This document shows positions 15,951-25,295 of a stretch of DNA of 64,000 nucleotides, in pieces (positions within the stretch are counted from its first letter, which is position 1; each line of letters opens with the position of its first letter). Under the pieces are notes generated by a model that saw only the letters and a list, made by a program, of their open reading frames with translations, was not told the DNA's origin and did no database searches. A program made the translations under genes and the position numbers. Source of the stretch: Agromyces soli (lineage in GTDB: Bacteria; Actinomycetota; Actinomycetes; Actinomycetales; Microbacteriaceae); assembly GCF_022811605.1 (NCBI RefSeq), contig NZ_CP094533.1, positions 2,728,001-2,792,000 of the forward strand, in the 5' to 3' direction.

Positions 15951-16858
15951 CGGAGGGCCTCCGTGCGGTACTCGACGGCGTCAGCGGTGAGGGCCAGGTA
16001 GGCCTCTTCGAGCGACGCGTGCTGCGGGGTGAGTTCATGAATGGCGAGACCGTTGGCGGCCGCCAGGTCGCCGATGCCCGCCGCCTCGAGCCCGGTGACC
16101 TCGAGGAGGCCGGCCTCGGAACGGATGATGACGACCTCGGGCGCCGCGAGCAGCTCGGCGAGCTGCGAGGCGTGCGGCGAGCGGACCCGCACGCGGTGGC
16201 GGGTGCCGGCGGCGATGATCTCGTCGACGGGGGCGTCGGCGATGATCTCGCCGCGCCCGAGCACGATGAGGTGGTCGGCGGTCTGCGCCATCTCGCTCAT
16301 CAGATGGGAGGAGAGGAAGACCGTGCGGCCCTCTCCGGCGAGGTGCCGGACGAGCTGACGCACCCAGAGCACGCCTTCGGGGTCGAGGCCGTTCACGGGC
16401 TCGTCGAGGATGAGCACGGACGGGTCGCCCAGCATGGCCGCGGCGATGCCCAGCCGTTGACCCATGCCGAGCGAGAAACCGCCGACGCGCTTGCGTGCGA
16501 CGGATTCCAAGCCCGTGAGCTCGATGACCTCGTGCACGCGGCGCTTGCCGATGCCGTGCGTCGCGGCCATCGCGAGGAGGTGATTCTCGGCGGTGCGCCC
16601 GGTGTGCACGGCCTTCGCGTCGAGCAGGGCTCCGACCTCGTGCAGGGGGGCGCGGTGCTCGGCGTAGGGCTTGCCGCCGACCGTGACGCTGCCCGTGTCG
16701 GGACGGTCGAGGCCGACGATCATGCGCATGGTGGTCGACTTGCCGGCACCGTTCGGGCCGAGGAAGCCCGTCACCTGCCCGGGGCGCACCTCGAACGACA
16801 GATCGTGGACGGCGGTCTTCGCGCCGTAGCGCTTGGTGAGCGCGGTTGCGGTGATCAT
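15947..16858 (-). CDS. ABC transporter ATP-binding protein
   Basis: Encodes 303 residues from ATG 16856-16858 (MITATALTKRYGAKTAVHD). Walker A GPNGAGKST is near residue 39, the signature is FSLGMGQRLGIAAAML, Walker B is VLILDEPVNGLDPEG and the switch His is in FLSSHLMSEM. A C-terminal extension of about 80 residues, common in ABC-2 exporter ATPases, follows. The open frame extends 12 codons upstream, but the family start is this ATG. Its GGAGG is only one base away, an awkward SD. First gene of ATPase, permease, kinase, regulator in one direction. Confidence 0.92.
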   Translation of the reverse strand: MITATALTKRYGAKTAVHDLSFEVRPGQVTGFLGPNGAGKSTTMRMIVGLDRPDTGSVTVGGKPYAEHRAPLHEVGALLDAKAVHTGRTAENHLLAMAATHGIGKRRVHEVIELTGLESVARKRVGGFSLGMGQRLGIAAAMLGDPSVLILDEPVNGLDPEGVLWVRQLVRHLAGEGRTVFLSSHLMSEMAQTADHLIVLGRGEIIADAPVDEIIAAGTRHRVRVRSPHASQLAELLAAPEVVIIRSEAGLLEVTGLEAAGIGDLAAANGLAIHELTPQHASLEEAYLALTADAVEYRTEALR

Positions 16859-16932
16859 GCCTCCGACGTTACGGAAGCCGCCCGGTCCGCGCATCGCCCC
16901 CGGGAATGGCAGACGGGCGGTGCCAGTGCCGA

Positions 16933-19482
16933 TCAGGCGGCGTCGCGCTCCTGCGCGGCGAGGGCGCGCTCGACGCCGGCGACGTTCTCGATGACGAGGC
17001 GGCGCAGCGCCGGCGCGGCGTCGGGGTTCGCCGCGAGCCAGGCGTGGCTGGCCTCGACGAGCTCGGGGTTCGCGAGGGTCGCGGGGTAGAGCAGCTCGAC
17101 GAGCTTCTCGGCGATGGCGTAGCTGCGCTCGGTCCAGACGCGGCCGATCATGTCGAAGTAGCGCGGCACGAACGGGGTGAGCAGTTCGCGATCGCCGGCG
17201 CGGACGAAGCCAGCGGCGGTGGTGCGCACGACCGAGTTCGTCGCGGTGTCGGCCTCGACGATGGAGTCCCAGGCGCGCTGCTTGCCCTCGGGGGTGGGGA
17301 TCGCGGCGCGGGCGTGCGCCGCGGACTCCTGGCCGGTCGCGGTCTGGTCCTCGGCGAGGCGGGCGTCGATCTCCGCATCGCCGGCACGTCCGGCGGCGAC
17401 GAGGGCGATGAGCAGCTCCCAGCCGAGGTCGGTGTCGATGTCGAGGCCGTCGAGCGAGCGTTCACCCGCGAAGAGCGCGGCGAGCTCGTCGACGTGGCTG
17501 CCGGACTCGGCGAGGGCGGCGAAGGACTTCACGAACTGGAACTGCGCATCGCTGCCGGCCTCCGCCTGCTGCGCGAGTTCCCAGAGCCCGTCGGCCAGGG
17601 CACGGCGCGCGTCGGCGCGCCGCTCGGGCGCGACGTAGGAGCTCGCCGCGAGTTGGGCGTTCGCGAGCACGATGCGGAGGGTCGTGGACTCGGTCTCGCT
17701 CGCGATGTTGCCGAGCACGAGCTCGAGGTAGTCGCTCGCGCTCGTCTCGCCGTCGCGGGTCGCGTCCCACACGCTCGACCACACCAGGGCACGGGCGAGG
17801 GGGTCCTCGATCTTCGAGAGGTTCGCGAGCGCGACGGTCTGGGATGCTTCGTCGAGGCGGATCTTCGCGTAGGCCAGGTCGTCGTCGTTCAGGAGCACGA
17901 GGTCCGGGCGGGCGAGGCCGGCCAGCTCGGGCACCTCGGTGCGCTCGCCGTCGACGTCGAGCTCGACCCGGTGCGTGCGCACCAGCTTGTCGCCCTGCAG
18001 CTCGTAGAAGCCGATGGCGAGGCGGTGCGGGCGGATCGTGGGGTAGTCGGGGTGCGCCGACTGCAGCACCGCGAACGAGGTGATCACGCCCTCGGCGTCG
18101 GTGGTGATCTCGGGGCGGAGGGTGTTGACGCCCGCCGTCTCGAGCCAGAGCTTCGACCAGCCCGACAGGTCGCGGCCGGACGCGGTCTCGAGCTCGGCGA
18201 GCAGGTCGGCGAGCGTGGTGTTGCCCCAGGCGTGCTTCTTGAAGTACGCGGACACGCCCGTGAAGAACGCGTCGATGCCGACCCACGCGGCGAGCTGCTT
18301 CAGCACCGAGCCGCCCTTGGCGTACGTGATGCCGTCGAAGTTCACCAGCACGTCCTCGAGGTCGCGGATCTCCGCGACGATCGGGTGCGTCGAGGGCAGC
18401 TGGTCCTGCCGGTACGCCCAGCTCTTCTCCATCGAGTTGAACGTCGTCCAAGCGTGGTGCCACTCGGTCGCCTCTGCGGTGGCGATGGTGGAGGCCCACT
18501 CGGCGAACGACTCGTTCAGCCAGAGGTCGTTCCACCACTTCATCGTGACGAGGTCCCCGAACCACATGTGCGCCAGCTCGTGCAGGATCGTGACGACGCG
18601 GCGCTCCTTGATCGCGTCGGTCACCTTCGAACGGAACACGTACACCTCGGTGAAGGTGACCGCGCCCGCGTTCTCCATCGCGCCCGCGTTGTACTCGGGG
18701 ACGAACAGCTGGTCGTACTTCGCGAAGGGGTACGGCACGTCGAACTTGCCCTCGAAGTAGGCGAAGCCCTGCTTCGTCTTCTCGAAGAGGTAGTCCGCGT
18801 CGAGGTACTGCGACAGGCTCTTGCGGCTGAACACGCCGAGCGGGATCACCCGTCCGTCGCTCGAAGTCAGTTCGTCGCGCACCACGTCGTACGGGCCCGC
18901 GATGAGCGCCGTGATGTAGCTGGACATGCGCGGGGTGGGCTCGAACGCCCAGGTGGCCGCGCCCTCGCCCGCGGGGACGGGCTCGGGGGTCGGCTGGTTC
19001 GAGACGACCTGCCAGTGCGACGGGGCCGTCACGGTGAACCGGAAGGCCGCCTTGAGGTCGGGCTGCTCGAACACCGCGAACATGCGGCGAGAGTCGGGCA
19101 CCTCGAACTGGGTGTAGAGGTAGACCTCGCCGTCGGCGGGGTCGACGAAGCGGTGCAGGCCTTCGCCGGTGTGCATGTAGCGGCCGTCGGCGACGACGAC
19201 GAGCTCGTTCTCGGCGGCGAGGTCGGGCAGCTGGATGCGGACGCCGTCGCTGACCTCGGCGGGGTCGAGGGCGACGCCGTTCAGGGTGATCGAGTGCACC
19301 TCGGCGGTGATGGCGTCGATGAACGTCGAGGCGCCGGGCGTCGTCGCCTGGAAGCGCACGGTCGTCGTCGAACGGAACACCTCGGGGCCCGTCGTGACGT
19401 CGAGGACGACGTCGTAGTCGTGGACCTGGACGAGCGCGGCACGCTCCTCGGCTTCCAGGCGGGTGAGGTTCTCTCCGGGCAC
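16933..19482 (-). CDS. pepN: Aminopeptidase N (M1 family), copy 2
   Basis: Encodes 849 residues. GAMEN is at 267-271, HELAH at 301-305 and the third zinc ligand Glu324 in LNESF, matching copy 1 (10390-12957) residue for residue. The proteins share the opening (NLTRxEAEERAA) and most of the catalytic domain but differ widely in the C-terminal half, so the duplication is old. Both copies look catalytically intact. GAAGGAG lies 6 bases before the ATG, and an upstream TAGGCTGGTC element (rc of 19531-19540) matches that of copy 1. It is divergent from the DUF2332 gene. Confidence 0.95.
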   Translation of the reverse strand: MPGENLTRLEAEERAALVQVHDYDVVLDVTTGPEVFRSTTTVRFQATTPGASTFIDAITAEVHSITLNGVALDPAEVSDGVRIQLPDLAAENELVVVADGRYMHTGEGLHRFVDPADGEVYLYTQFEVPDSRRMFAVFEQPDLKAAFRFTVTAPSHWQVVSNQPTPEPVPAGEGAATWAFEPTPRMSSYITALIAGPYDVVRDELTSSDGRVIPLGVFSRKSLSQYLDADYLFEKTKQGFAYFEGKFDVPYPFAKYDQLFVPEYNAGAMENAGAVTFTEVYVFRSKVTDAIKERRVVTILHELAHMWFGDLVTMKWWNDLWLNESFAEWASTIATAEATEWHHAWTTFNSMEKSWAYRQDQLPSTHPIVAEIRDLEDVLVNFDGITYAKGGSVLKQLAAWVGIDAFFTGVSAYFKKHAWGNTTLADLLAELETASGRDLSGWSKLWLETAGVNTLRPEITTDAEGVITSFAVLQSAHPDYPTIRPHRLAIGFYELQGDKLVRTHRVELDVDGERTEVPELAGLARPDLVLLNDDDLAYAKIRLDEASQTVALANLSKIEDPLARALVWSSVWDATRDGETSASDYLELVLGNIASETESTTLRIVLANAQLAASSYVAPERRADARRALADGLWELAQQAEAGSDAQFQFVKSFAALAESGSHVDELAALFAGERSLDGLDIDTDLGWELLIALVAAGRAGDAEIDARLAEDQTATGQESAAHARAAIPTPEGKQRAWDSIVEADTATNSVVRTTAAGFVRAGDRELLTPFVPRYFDMIGRVWTERSYAIAEKLVELLYPATLANPELVEASHAWLAANPDAAPALRRLVIENVAGVERALAAQERDAA

Positions 19483-19609
19483 GTGCGCTCCTTCGCTTCA
19501 TCGACGCGGCTCGTGGCCGCAGGCAACGCCGACCAGCCTACTCGCGCGACCGCGCTCGCGCCCGGTCGGAGCGGTTCCGCTCCGGGCGAACCCGACGTAG
19601 CGTGGCGGC

Positions 19610-20596
19610 ATGCGCGAGACCATGAATCCGGATGCCTCGACGGCGGCCCGCTACCGGGCGTTCGCCGAGGTCGAGGCGCGCGGGATGTCCGCGACGTACG
19701 AGGCCTGGGCGGCCGGCGTCGCCGAGGACCCCCCGACGATCGCCCTCCTCGAAGAACTGCCGGTCGCGAAGCGGCAGCCGAACCTCGTGTTCAGCGCGGC
19801 GCGGTTCCAGGGCGCGCCGCTCGGCCCCTACGCCGTGCTGCGGGACTGGCTGCATCGGCACTGGGTCGAGGTCCGTGCGACCGTGCTCGACCACGCCACG
19901 CAGACGAATGAGGCCGGGCGCTGCGCGCTGCATCTGCCCGTGCTCGCGGCGCTGTCTGGCCCGCTCGCGCTGCTCGAGGTGGGCGCATCCGCGGGGCTCT
20001 GCCTGTATCCGGATCGCTACGGCTACCGCTACGGCGAGCGGCCGCCGCTGCAGCCGGCCGACGGCGCCAGCCGGGTCCTGCTCGAGTGCGAGGCATCCGG
20101 CCCCGTCCCCATCCCCGAGCGGCTGCCGGAGGTCGTCTGGCGGGCGGGCATCGATCTCAACCCGCTCGACGTGACCCACGCCGACGACCTCGCCTGGCTC
20201 GACGCGCTGATCTGGCCCGAGCACGACGACCGCCGCGCCCGGCTCCGCGAGGCGGCCGCCATCGTCGCCGCCGAGCCGCCTCGTCTGGTCGCGGGCGACC
20301 TGGTCGAGGAGCTCGCCCGCCTCGCCGACGAGGCGCCGGCCGGGGCAACGCTCGTCGTGCTGCACACCGCCGTGATCGCCTACCTGGGTGAGGAGGCCAA
20401 GCGCCGCTTCGTCGCCGAGGTCGCCCGGCTCGACGGGCACTGGCTCTCGGTCGAGGGACGCAGCGTCGTCCCCGGCATCGTGGCGCGCGAGGACGCGCCG
20501 AACGCCTCGAGCGACTTCGTGCTCGCCCTGGACGGGGAGCAGCTCGCGTGGGTGCAGCCGCACGGCCGGGCCATCCGCTGGATCGGCACTCCCTAG
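19610..20596 (+). CDS. DUF2332 family protein
   Basis: Encodes 328 residues. The N-terminus (AARYRAFAEVEARGMSATYEAWAAGVAEDPPTIALLEELPVAKRQPNLVFSAARF) is the diagnostic opening of DUF2332. Next comes LLEVGASAGLCLYPDRYGYRYG, which looks like a nucleotide- or SAM-binding glycine motif and suggests a methyltransferase-like fold, although activity is unproven. There is no signal or membrane segment. A -10-like TAGCGT (19598-19603) ends 6 bases before the ATG, so the message is probably leaderless. rpiB follows 10 bases downstream with its own -10-like element. Confidence 0.85.
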   Translation: MRETMNPDASTAARYRAFAEVEARGMSATYEAWAAGVAEDPPTIALLEELPVAKRQPNLVFSAARFQGAPLGPYAVLRDWLHRHWVEVRATVLDHATQTNEAGRCALHLPVLAALSGPLALLEVGASAGLCLYPDRYGYRYGERPPLQPADGASRVLLECEASGPVPIPERLPEVVWRAGIDLNPLDVTHADDLAWLDALIWPEHDDRRARLREAAAIVAAEPPRLVAGDLVEELARLADEAPAGATLVVLHTAVIAYLGEEAKRRFVAEVARLDGHWLSVEGRSVVPGIVAREDAPNASSDFVLALDGEQLAWVQPHGRAIRWIGTP

Positions 20597-20606
20597 AATC
20601 GTCACC

Positions 20607-21119
20607 ATGCGCATCCACATCGCGACCGACCACGCCGGCCTCGAGTTCAGCCGGACCCTGCAGGCCCATCTGACGAACGGCGGGCACGAGGTCGTCGACC
20701 ACGGCCCGGCCGAGTACGACGCGCTCGACGACTACCCCGCGTTCTGCATCAATGCCGCCCTCGGCGTCGCCCGCGACCAGGCGGCCGGCGTGCGCGCCCT
20801 CGGCGTCGTCTTCGGCGGCTCCGGCAACGGCGAGCAGATCGCCGCGAACAAGGTGCGCGGCATCCGCGCCGCCCTCGTCTGGAGCATGGACACCGCGCTC
20901 CTCGCCCGCGAGCACAACGACGCGAACGTCATCTCCATCGGTGCGCGGCAGCACACGGTCGAAGAGGCCATCCGGTACATCGACGCGTTCATCGCGGAGC
21001 CCTTCTCGGGCGATGAGCGCCACGTGCGCCGCATCGCCCAGCTCGCCGAGTACGAGACCACGGGCGACATCGCGGGCAAGGGCGTCGACACCGCCGCCGA
21101 CTCGGCGCCGGAAGCCTAG
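20607..21119 (+). CDS. rpiB: Ribose-5-phosphate isomerase B
   Basis: Encodes 170 residues. The start MRIHIATDHAGLEF holds the conserved Asp-His of RpiB, and FGGSGNGEQIAANKVRGIRAAL is the phosphate/active-site loop. Glu76 in GNGEQ stands where enterobacterial enzymes have Cys, as in mycobacterial RpiB, which uses this Glu as catalytic base. It interconverts ribose 5-phosphate and ribulose 5-phosphate in the pentose phosphate pathway. A TAGAAT -10 (20594-20599) lies exactly 7 bases before the ATG with no SD, a leaderless arrangement. The glycosylase gene follows after 9 bases. Confidence 0.95.
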   Translation: MRIHIATDHAGLEFSRTLQAHLTNGGHEVVDHGPAEYDALDDYPAFCINAALGVARDQAAGVRALGVVFGGSGNGEQIAANKVRGIRAALVWSMDTALLAREHNDANVISIGARQHTVEEAIRYIDAFIAEPFSGDERHVRRIAQLAEYETTGDIAGKGVDTAADSAPEA

Positions 21120-21128
21120 GCGCACCGG

Positions 21129-22133
21129 ATGCCAGAGGGCCACTCCGTCCACCGCATCACCCGGCAGTTCGAACGCAACTTCGTCGGGCACCTCGTGCAG
21201 GTGTCGAGCCCGCAGGGGCGCTTCGCCGAGGGGGCCGCGCTCCTCGACGGCCGGCGGATGACGGACGCGCGCGCCGTCGGCAAGCAGATGTTCCTCGGCT
21301 TCGAGGGCGACCGCTGGCTGCGCGTGCATCTCGGCATCTACGGCGCCTGGGACTTCGCCGGCGACATCCTGCTCGACCCGACGATCGCCTCCGCGAACGG
21401 TCGCATGGGGCAGACGAACATGCGCGGCACCTTCCTCGACGGCCCGAACCCCGACGCCGTCGTGCTCGACACCGCCGGCGAGAACTCGCTGACGTCCATC
21501 GGGGCGCCGCGGCGCACGCGCCTGCGCATGGCCGAGTCGGAGAAGGAGGGCGACACCGCCTGGTCGTTCCCGCCGGAGCCCGTCGGCCAGGTGCGGGTGC
21601 GTCTGCTCACCGACACCGTCTGCGCGGACCTGCGCGGACCGACCGCCTGCGAGGTGCTCGACCCGGCCCAGGTCGAGGCGACCGTGGCGAGGCTCGGCCC
21701 CGACCCCCTGCTCGACGATAGCGCGGAGGCCGAGGAGCGCTTCGTGTCGACGGTGCGCCGCAAGCCCACTCCGATCGCCCTGCTGCTCATGGACCAGAAC
21801 GTCGTCGCCGGTATCGGCAACGTCTACCGCGCGGAGCTGCTCTTCCGTGCGGGCCTGAACCCGCACACCCCGGGCCGGCTCGTGCCCGAGGAGACGGTAC
21901 GGGAACTCTGGCACGACTGGGGCCGGCTGCTGCGCATCGGCGTCGAGACCGGCCAGATGATGACGATGGACGGCCTCGAGGGCGAGGCCTACCGGGCTGC
22001 GATGGCGAACCGCGACGACCGCCACTGGGTGTACAAGCGGGAGGGCCTGCCCTGCCGGGTCTGCGGCACGAACATCGTGCTCGAGGAGCTCGGCGCGCGG
22101 AAGCTCTACTGGTGCCCCTCCTGCCAGGCGTGA
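21129..22133 (+). CDS. Fpg/Nei-family DNA glycosylase
   Basis: Encodes 334 residues. MPEGHSVHRI gives the N-terminal Pro2 nucleophile and Glu3 of the Fpg/Nei superfamily. The middle carries the helix-two-turn-helix (LLMDQNVVAGIGNVYRAELLFRAGLNP), and the C-terminus has a four-Cys zinc finger (CRVCG...CPSCQA). The GHSVHRI opening and about 60 extra residues in the N-terminal domain favour the actinobacterial Nei2-like type over MutM. It excises oxidised bases and cleaves the backbone. It is 9 bases downstream of rpiB, probably co-transcribed. Confidence 0.92.
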   Translation: MPEGHSVHRITRQFERNFVGHLVQVSSPQGRFAEGAALLDGRRMTDARAVGKQMFLGFEGDRWLRVHLGIYGAWDFAGDILLDPTIASANGRMGQTNMRGTFLDGPNPDAVVLDTAGENSLTSIGAPRRTRLRMAESEKEGDTAWSFPPEPVGQVRVRLLTDTVCADLRGPTACEVLDPAQVEATVARLGPDPLLDDSAEAEERFVSTVRRKPTPIALLLMDQNVVAGIGNVYRAELLFRAGLNPHTPGRLVPEETVRELWHDWGRLLRIGVETGQMMTMDGLEGEAYRAAMANRDDRHWVYKREGLPCRVCGTNIVLEELGARKLYWCPSCQA

Positions 22134-22228
22134 GCCGGCGTCTCCACTGAGCGGCGGGGGATAACCCCCGCCGCGATCCGGACGGGCGCCGGATGGGCCG
22201 GGCGGGCCGCGCTCGAGAGGCTGGAAGC

Positions 22229-23788
22229 ATGCTCGGCACCAGCACTCGACCAGCCAGCCCCTCGCCGCTCCGGCGGCCCCGCGCGACCCTCGTCTCGGGG
22301 CTCACCGCGCTGGCGGCCGGCGGGCTCGTGGCGCTCGCCTTCGCGGGCTGCGGCATCGTGACGCCGGGCCCGATCTCGACGATCGGGCGGGTCGACTTCG
22401 ATCGCCCGCTCGCGATCCCGCCGCTCGCCGCGTCGAGCGTGGACGCCGACGGCACCCGGGTCTTCGCGCTCACCGCGCAGGCCGGCACCACCGACTTCGA
22501 GCCCGGCGTGCCGAGCGACACCTGGGGGTTCAACGGCGGCTACCTCGGTCCGACGCTCGTCGCGGACCGCGGCGAACGGGTGCGCGTCGAGGTGCGCAAC
22601 ACGCTCGACGAGCCGACCACGGTGCACTGGCACGGCATGCACCTGCCCGCGGCGATGGACGGCGGCCCGCACCAGATGGTGGCGCCAGGCGGCACGTGGG
22701 GGCCCGAGTGGCTCGTCGACCAGCCGGCCGCGACGCTCTGGTACCACCCGCATCCGCACGGCGAGACCGAGACGCACGTGTCGCGGGGGCTGGCCGGACT
22801 GTTCCTGCTGCACGACGAGGCCGAGCGCGCCCTCGGGCTCCCGGCCGAGTACGGGATCGACGACGTGCCCGTGATCGTGCAGGACACCGGCTTCAGCGCC
22901 GAAGGACGCCGTGAGGCGGCGCAGCGGGGCTACGCCGGTGCACTCGGCGACGAGCTCCTCGTGAACGGCACTCGTTCGCCCTACTTCGAGGCGGGCGACG
23001 AGCTCGTGCGGCTGCGGCTCTTGAACGCGTCGACGGCGCGCAGCTACGCCTTCGCCTGGGCCGACGATCGGCCGGTGCGGCTCATCGGGACGGACGGCGG
23101 GCTGCTCGACGCGCCGGTGGAGCTGCCGCAGGTGCGGCTCTCGCCGGGCGAGCGGGCCGAGGTGCTCGTGCGCCTCACCCCGGGTGAACGGCTCGTGCTG
23201 CAGTCCCGCATGACTCCGGAGATCGCCGGGCTCGTCGGGCCGGTCGCGCAGACGAACGGGGCGGCCGACGGATTCGACGTGCTGGAGCTCCGCGCCGCCG
23301 ACCACCTGCGACCGGCGGCCGCCGATCCCGCCGCGCTCGTGCCGATGCCGCCGCTCGAGGACGGCGAGGTCGCAGCGGATCGCCGCTTCGTCCTCGACGA
23401 CAGCTTCGAGATCAACGGCCACGCCATGGATCTCGGCCGTATCGACGAGACCGTCACGGTCGACACGCTCGAACGCTGGACCGTGGTGAACGACACCGCG
23501 CTCCCGCACAGTTTCCACGTGCACGACGTGCAGTTCCGGCTGGCCACGGTCGGCGGCGGGCCGCCGCCGCCGGAGCTCGCGGGCTGGAAGGACACGATCT
23601 ACGTGGAGCCGGAGACCGAGTACGTGCTGCTCGTCCGCTTCGCCGACTACGCCGACCCGGACACGCCGTACATGTACCACTGCCATCTGCTGTGGCACGA
23701 GGATCAGGGGATGATGGGGCAGTTCGCCGTCGTCGAACCGGGTCAGCGTGCGACGATTCCCGAGGGGACCGACCATGACCACCACTGA
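22229..23788 (+). CDS. Multicopper oxidase, exported (probable lipoprotein)
   Basis: Encodes 519 residues from ATG 22229 (GGAAG just upstream); an in-frame ATG at 22193 would add 12 Arg/Gly-rich residues. The N-terminus has a basic region, a hydrophobic core and LAFAGC, a slightly atypical lipobox. All four copper-binding motifs are present in order: HWHGMHLP, WYHPHPHGETE, HSFHVHDVQF and MYHCHLLWHEDQGMMGQF (type 1 Cys with axial Met). It is of the three-cupredoxin-domain CueO/CotA/bilirubin-oxidase type and oxidises metal ions or phenols using O2 outside the membrane. The 3' end overlaps the kinase gene start by 14 bases, so expression is linked to the two-component pair. Confidence 0.92.
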   Translation: MLGTSTRPASPSPLRRPRATLVSGLTALAAGGLVALAFAGCGIVTPGPISTIGRVDFDRPLAIPPLAASSVDADGTRVFALTAQAGTTDFEPGVPSDTWGFNGGYLGPTLVADRGERVRVEVRNTLDEPTTVHWHGMHLPAAMDGGPHQMVAPGGTWGPEWLVDQPAATLWYHPHPHGETETHVSRGLAGLFLLHDEAERALGLPAEYGIDDVPVIVQDTGFSAEGRREAAQRGYAGALGDELLVNGTRSPYFEAGDELVRLRLLNASTARSYAFAWADDRPVRLIGTDGGLLDAPVELPQVRLSPGERAEVLVRLTPGERLVLQSRMTPEIAGLVGPVAQTNGAADGFDVLELRAADHLRPAAADPAALVPMPPLEDGEVAADRRFVLDDSFEINGHAMDLGRIDETVTVDTLERWTVVNDTALPHSFHVHDVQFRLATVGGGPPPPELAGWKDTIYVEPETEYVLLVRFADYADPDTPYMYHCHLLWHEDQGMMGQFAVVEPGQRATIPEGTDHDHH

Positions 23789-25259
23789 TCCGATCACCAC
23801 TGATCCGATCACCACTGATCCGATCATCACCGCCCCGTCCACCGCCGACACGAATCGCGAGGCCATGAGCACCGAACCGGCCAGCAGCCCGTCCACCACG
23901 GCGCCTCCGCCGACGCGCCGGCGCGGCTACGGCGCGCTCTGGGCCTCGGTGCCGAGGGAGCTCGGCTTCCTCATCCTCACCATGCCGATCGCGGTAATCG
24001 GGCTCAGCTTCGCCGCGACGGTCTTCTTCACTGGCGTCGGGCTGCTCGCGCTCGTCGTCGGCGTGTTCGTCATGGTCGGCGCGTTCTACGTCGCCCGCGG
24101 CTTCGGCACGCTCGAGCTCGTGCGCCTCGAGTGGGCCGGTCGTCCGCGGATCGAACGGCCGGACTGGGCCCGCGACGGGCGTGAGGCGGGGTTCTGGCGG
24201 GCGGCCTTCGTGCCGTTCGTCGACGGGCACTACTGGCTGTACGTGCTGCACACGCTCATCATCAATCCGATCGTGAGCATCTTCACGTGGACGGTCACGG
24301 TCGTCTGGGTGACGATGGCGCTCGGCGGGACGACGGGCTGGATCTGGCAGCGCTTCATCCCCGAGAGCGACCGCGGCTTCTGGCTGAACGAGTGGCTGCT
24401 CGACCGGTTCTTCCCCGGCAACGACTTCGCCTACGACGTGGTCGCGGGGGAGCGGGTGCTCGAGTTCGTCCTCGGCGTCGTGTTCCTCCTCGCCCTGCCG
24501 TACGTGTTCCGCGGGCTCACGCTGCTGCACGATGCGGCGGCGCGCGGCCTCCTCGGCGCGTGGCGCTCCGAGGCGCTCGAGGTGGAGGTCGCGCAGCTCG
24601 CCGCATCGCGCGGCGCCGCGGTGCAGGCGGAGGATGCCTCGCTGCGACGCCTGGAGCGGGACATCCACGACGGGCCCCAGCAGCGGCTCGTCCGACTGCA
24701 GATGGACCTCGCGACGATCGAGCGCCGGATGGAGCGCGATCCGGACGCCGCCCGCGAGCTGATCGGCGAGGCCAGGGAGCAGGCGCGCGAGACGCTCGAC
24801 GAGCTCCGTGCACTGTCGCGCGGCTTCGCGCCCCCGCTGCTGCAGGACCGGGGCCTCGCGAGCGCACTCGAGTCGCTCGCCTCCCGGAGTCCGGTGCCCG
24901 TCGTGTTCGAGAACCTCCTGCCGGAGGGCAGCGGGCTGCCTGCGGCGATCGAACGGAACGCGTACTTCGTCGCCGCCGAACTGCTCACGAACGTCGTCAA
25001 GCACTCCGACGCGACGAGCGTGCGGCTGCGGGTCGCTGTGCGCGACGCGGGCCCGGCCGGTCACTGGCTGGACCTCTGGGTGACCGACAACGGCTCGGGC
25101 GGCGCGCGTCTGGAGGCGGGCCACGGCCTCGCGGGTCTGCACGAGCGCGTGCTCGGGCTTCGCGGCCAGTTCCTCGTCGACAGCCCGCCCGGGGGTCCGA
25201 CCATCATCGGCGCGCACATCCCGTTCCTGCCCGAGCCGCCGAGCGTCGACGGCGTCTGA
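23775..25259 (+). CDS. Sensor histidine kinase with N-terminal sensor domain
   Basis: Encodes 494 residues from ATG 23775 (GAGGGG SD 4-9 bases upstream, inside the oxidase gene). The first ~50 residues are a Thr/Pro-rich tail that starts with a threefold TTDPI repeat; another ATG at 23865 is possible. A Sensor domain with four hydrophobic segments (residues ~62-105, 158-190, 225-245) follows. The HisKA_3 motif RRLERDIHDGPQQRLVRLQMDL gives His298, and the ATPase domain has N and G boxes (AAELLTNVVKHSDA, GHGLAGLHERVLGLRG). It should phosphorylate the regulator 36 bases downstream. Confidence 0.9.
   Translation: MTTTDPITTDPITTDPIITAPSTADTNREAMSTEPASSPSTTAPPPTRRRGYGALWASVPRELGFLILTMPIAVIGLSFAATVFFTGVGLLALVVGVFVMVGAFYVARGFGTLELVRLEWAGRPRIERPDWARDGREAGFWRAAFVPFVDGHYWLYVLHTLIINPIVSIFTWTVTVVWVTMALGGTTGWIWQRFIPESDRGFWLNEWLLDRFFPGNDFAYDVVAGERVLEFVLGVVFLLALPYVFRGLTLLHDAAARGLLGAWRSEALEVEVAQLAASRGAAVQAEDASLRRLERDIHDGPQQRLVRLQMDLATIERRMERDPDAARELIGEAREQARETLDELRALSRGFAPPLLQDRGLASALESLASRSPVPVVFENLLPEGSGLPAAIERNAYFVAAELLTNVVKHSDATSVRLRVAVRDAGPAGHWLDLWVTDNGSGGARLEAGHGLAGLHERVLGLRGQFLVDSPPGGPTIIGAHIPFLPEPPSVDGV
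23781..23825 (+). repeat. Three perfect 15-bp tandem repeats across the oxidase/kinase junction
   Basis: ACCACTGATCCGATC occurs three times in direct succession at 23781, 23796 and 23811. The first copy contains the oxidase stop codon (TGA 23786-23788). The unit is 5 codons (TTDPI) in the kinase frame, so copy-number change would lengthen or shorten the kinase N-terminus without a frameshift and leave the oxidase unaffected. Confidence 0.95.
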
Positions 25260-25295
25260 GCCGGGCGGGTCGGCCCGCGCCGCTAGGGTGGGGGC

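Noticed and set aside
16906-19911. A 1001-codon plus-strand open frame opposite the second pepN
   Set aside because: It is the mirror of a GC-biased gene: repetitive Glu/Arg/Val/Leu composition, no domain, and the opposite strand encodes a complete M1 aminopeptidase. Similar mirrors over acnA, dxs, thrS and fadB were dropped.
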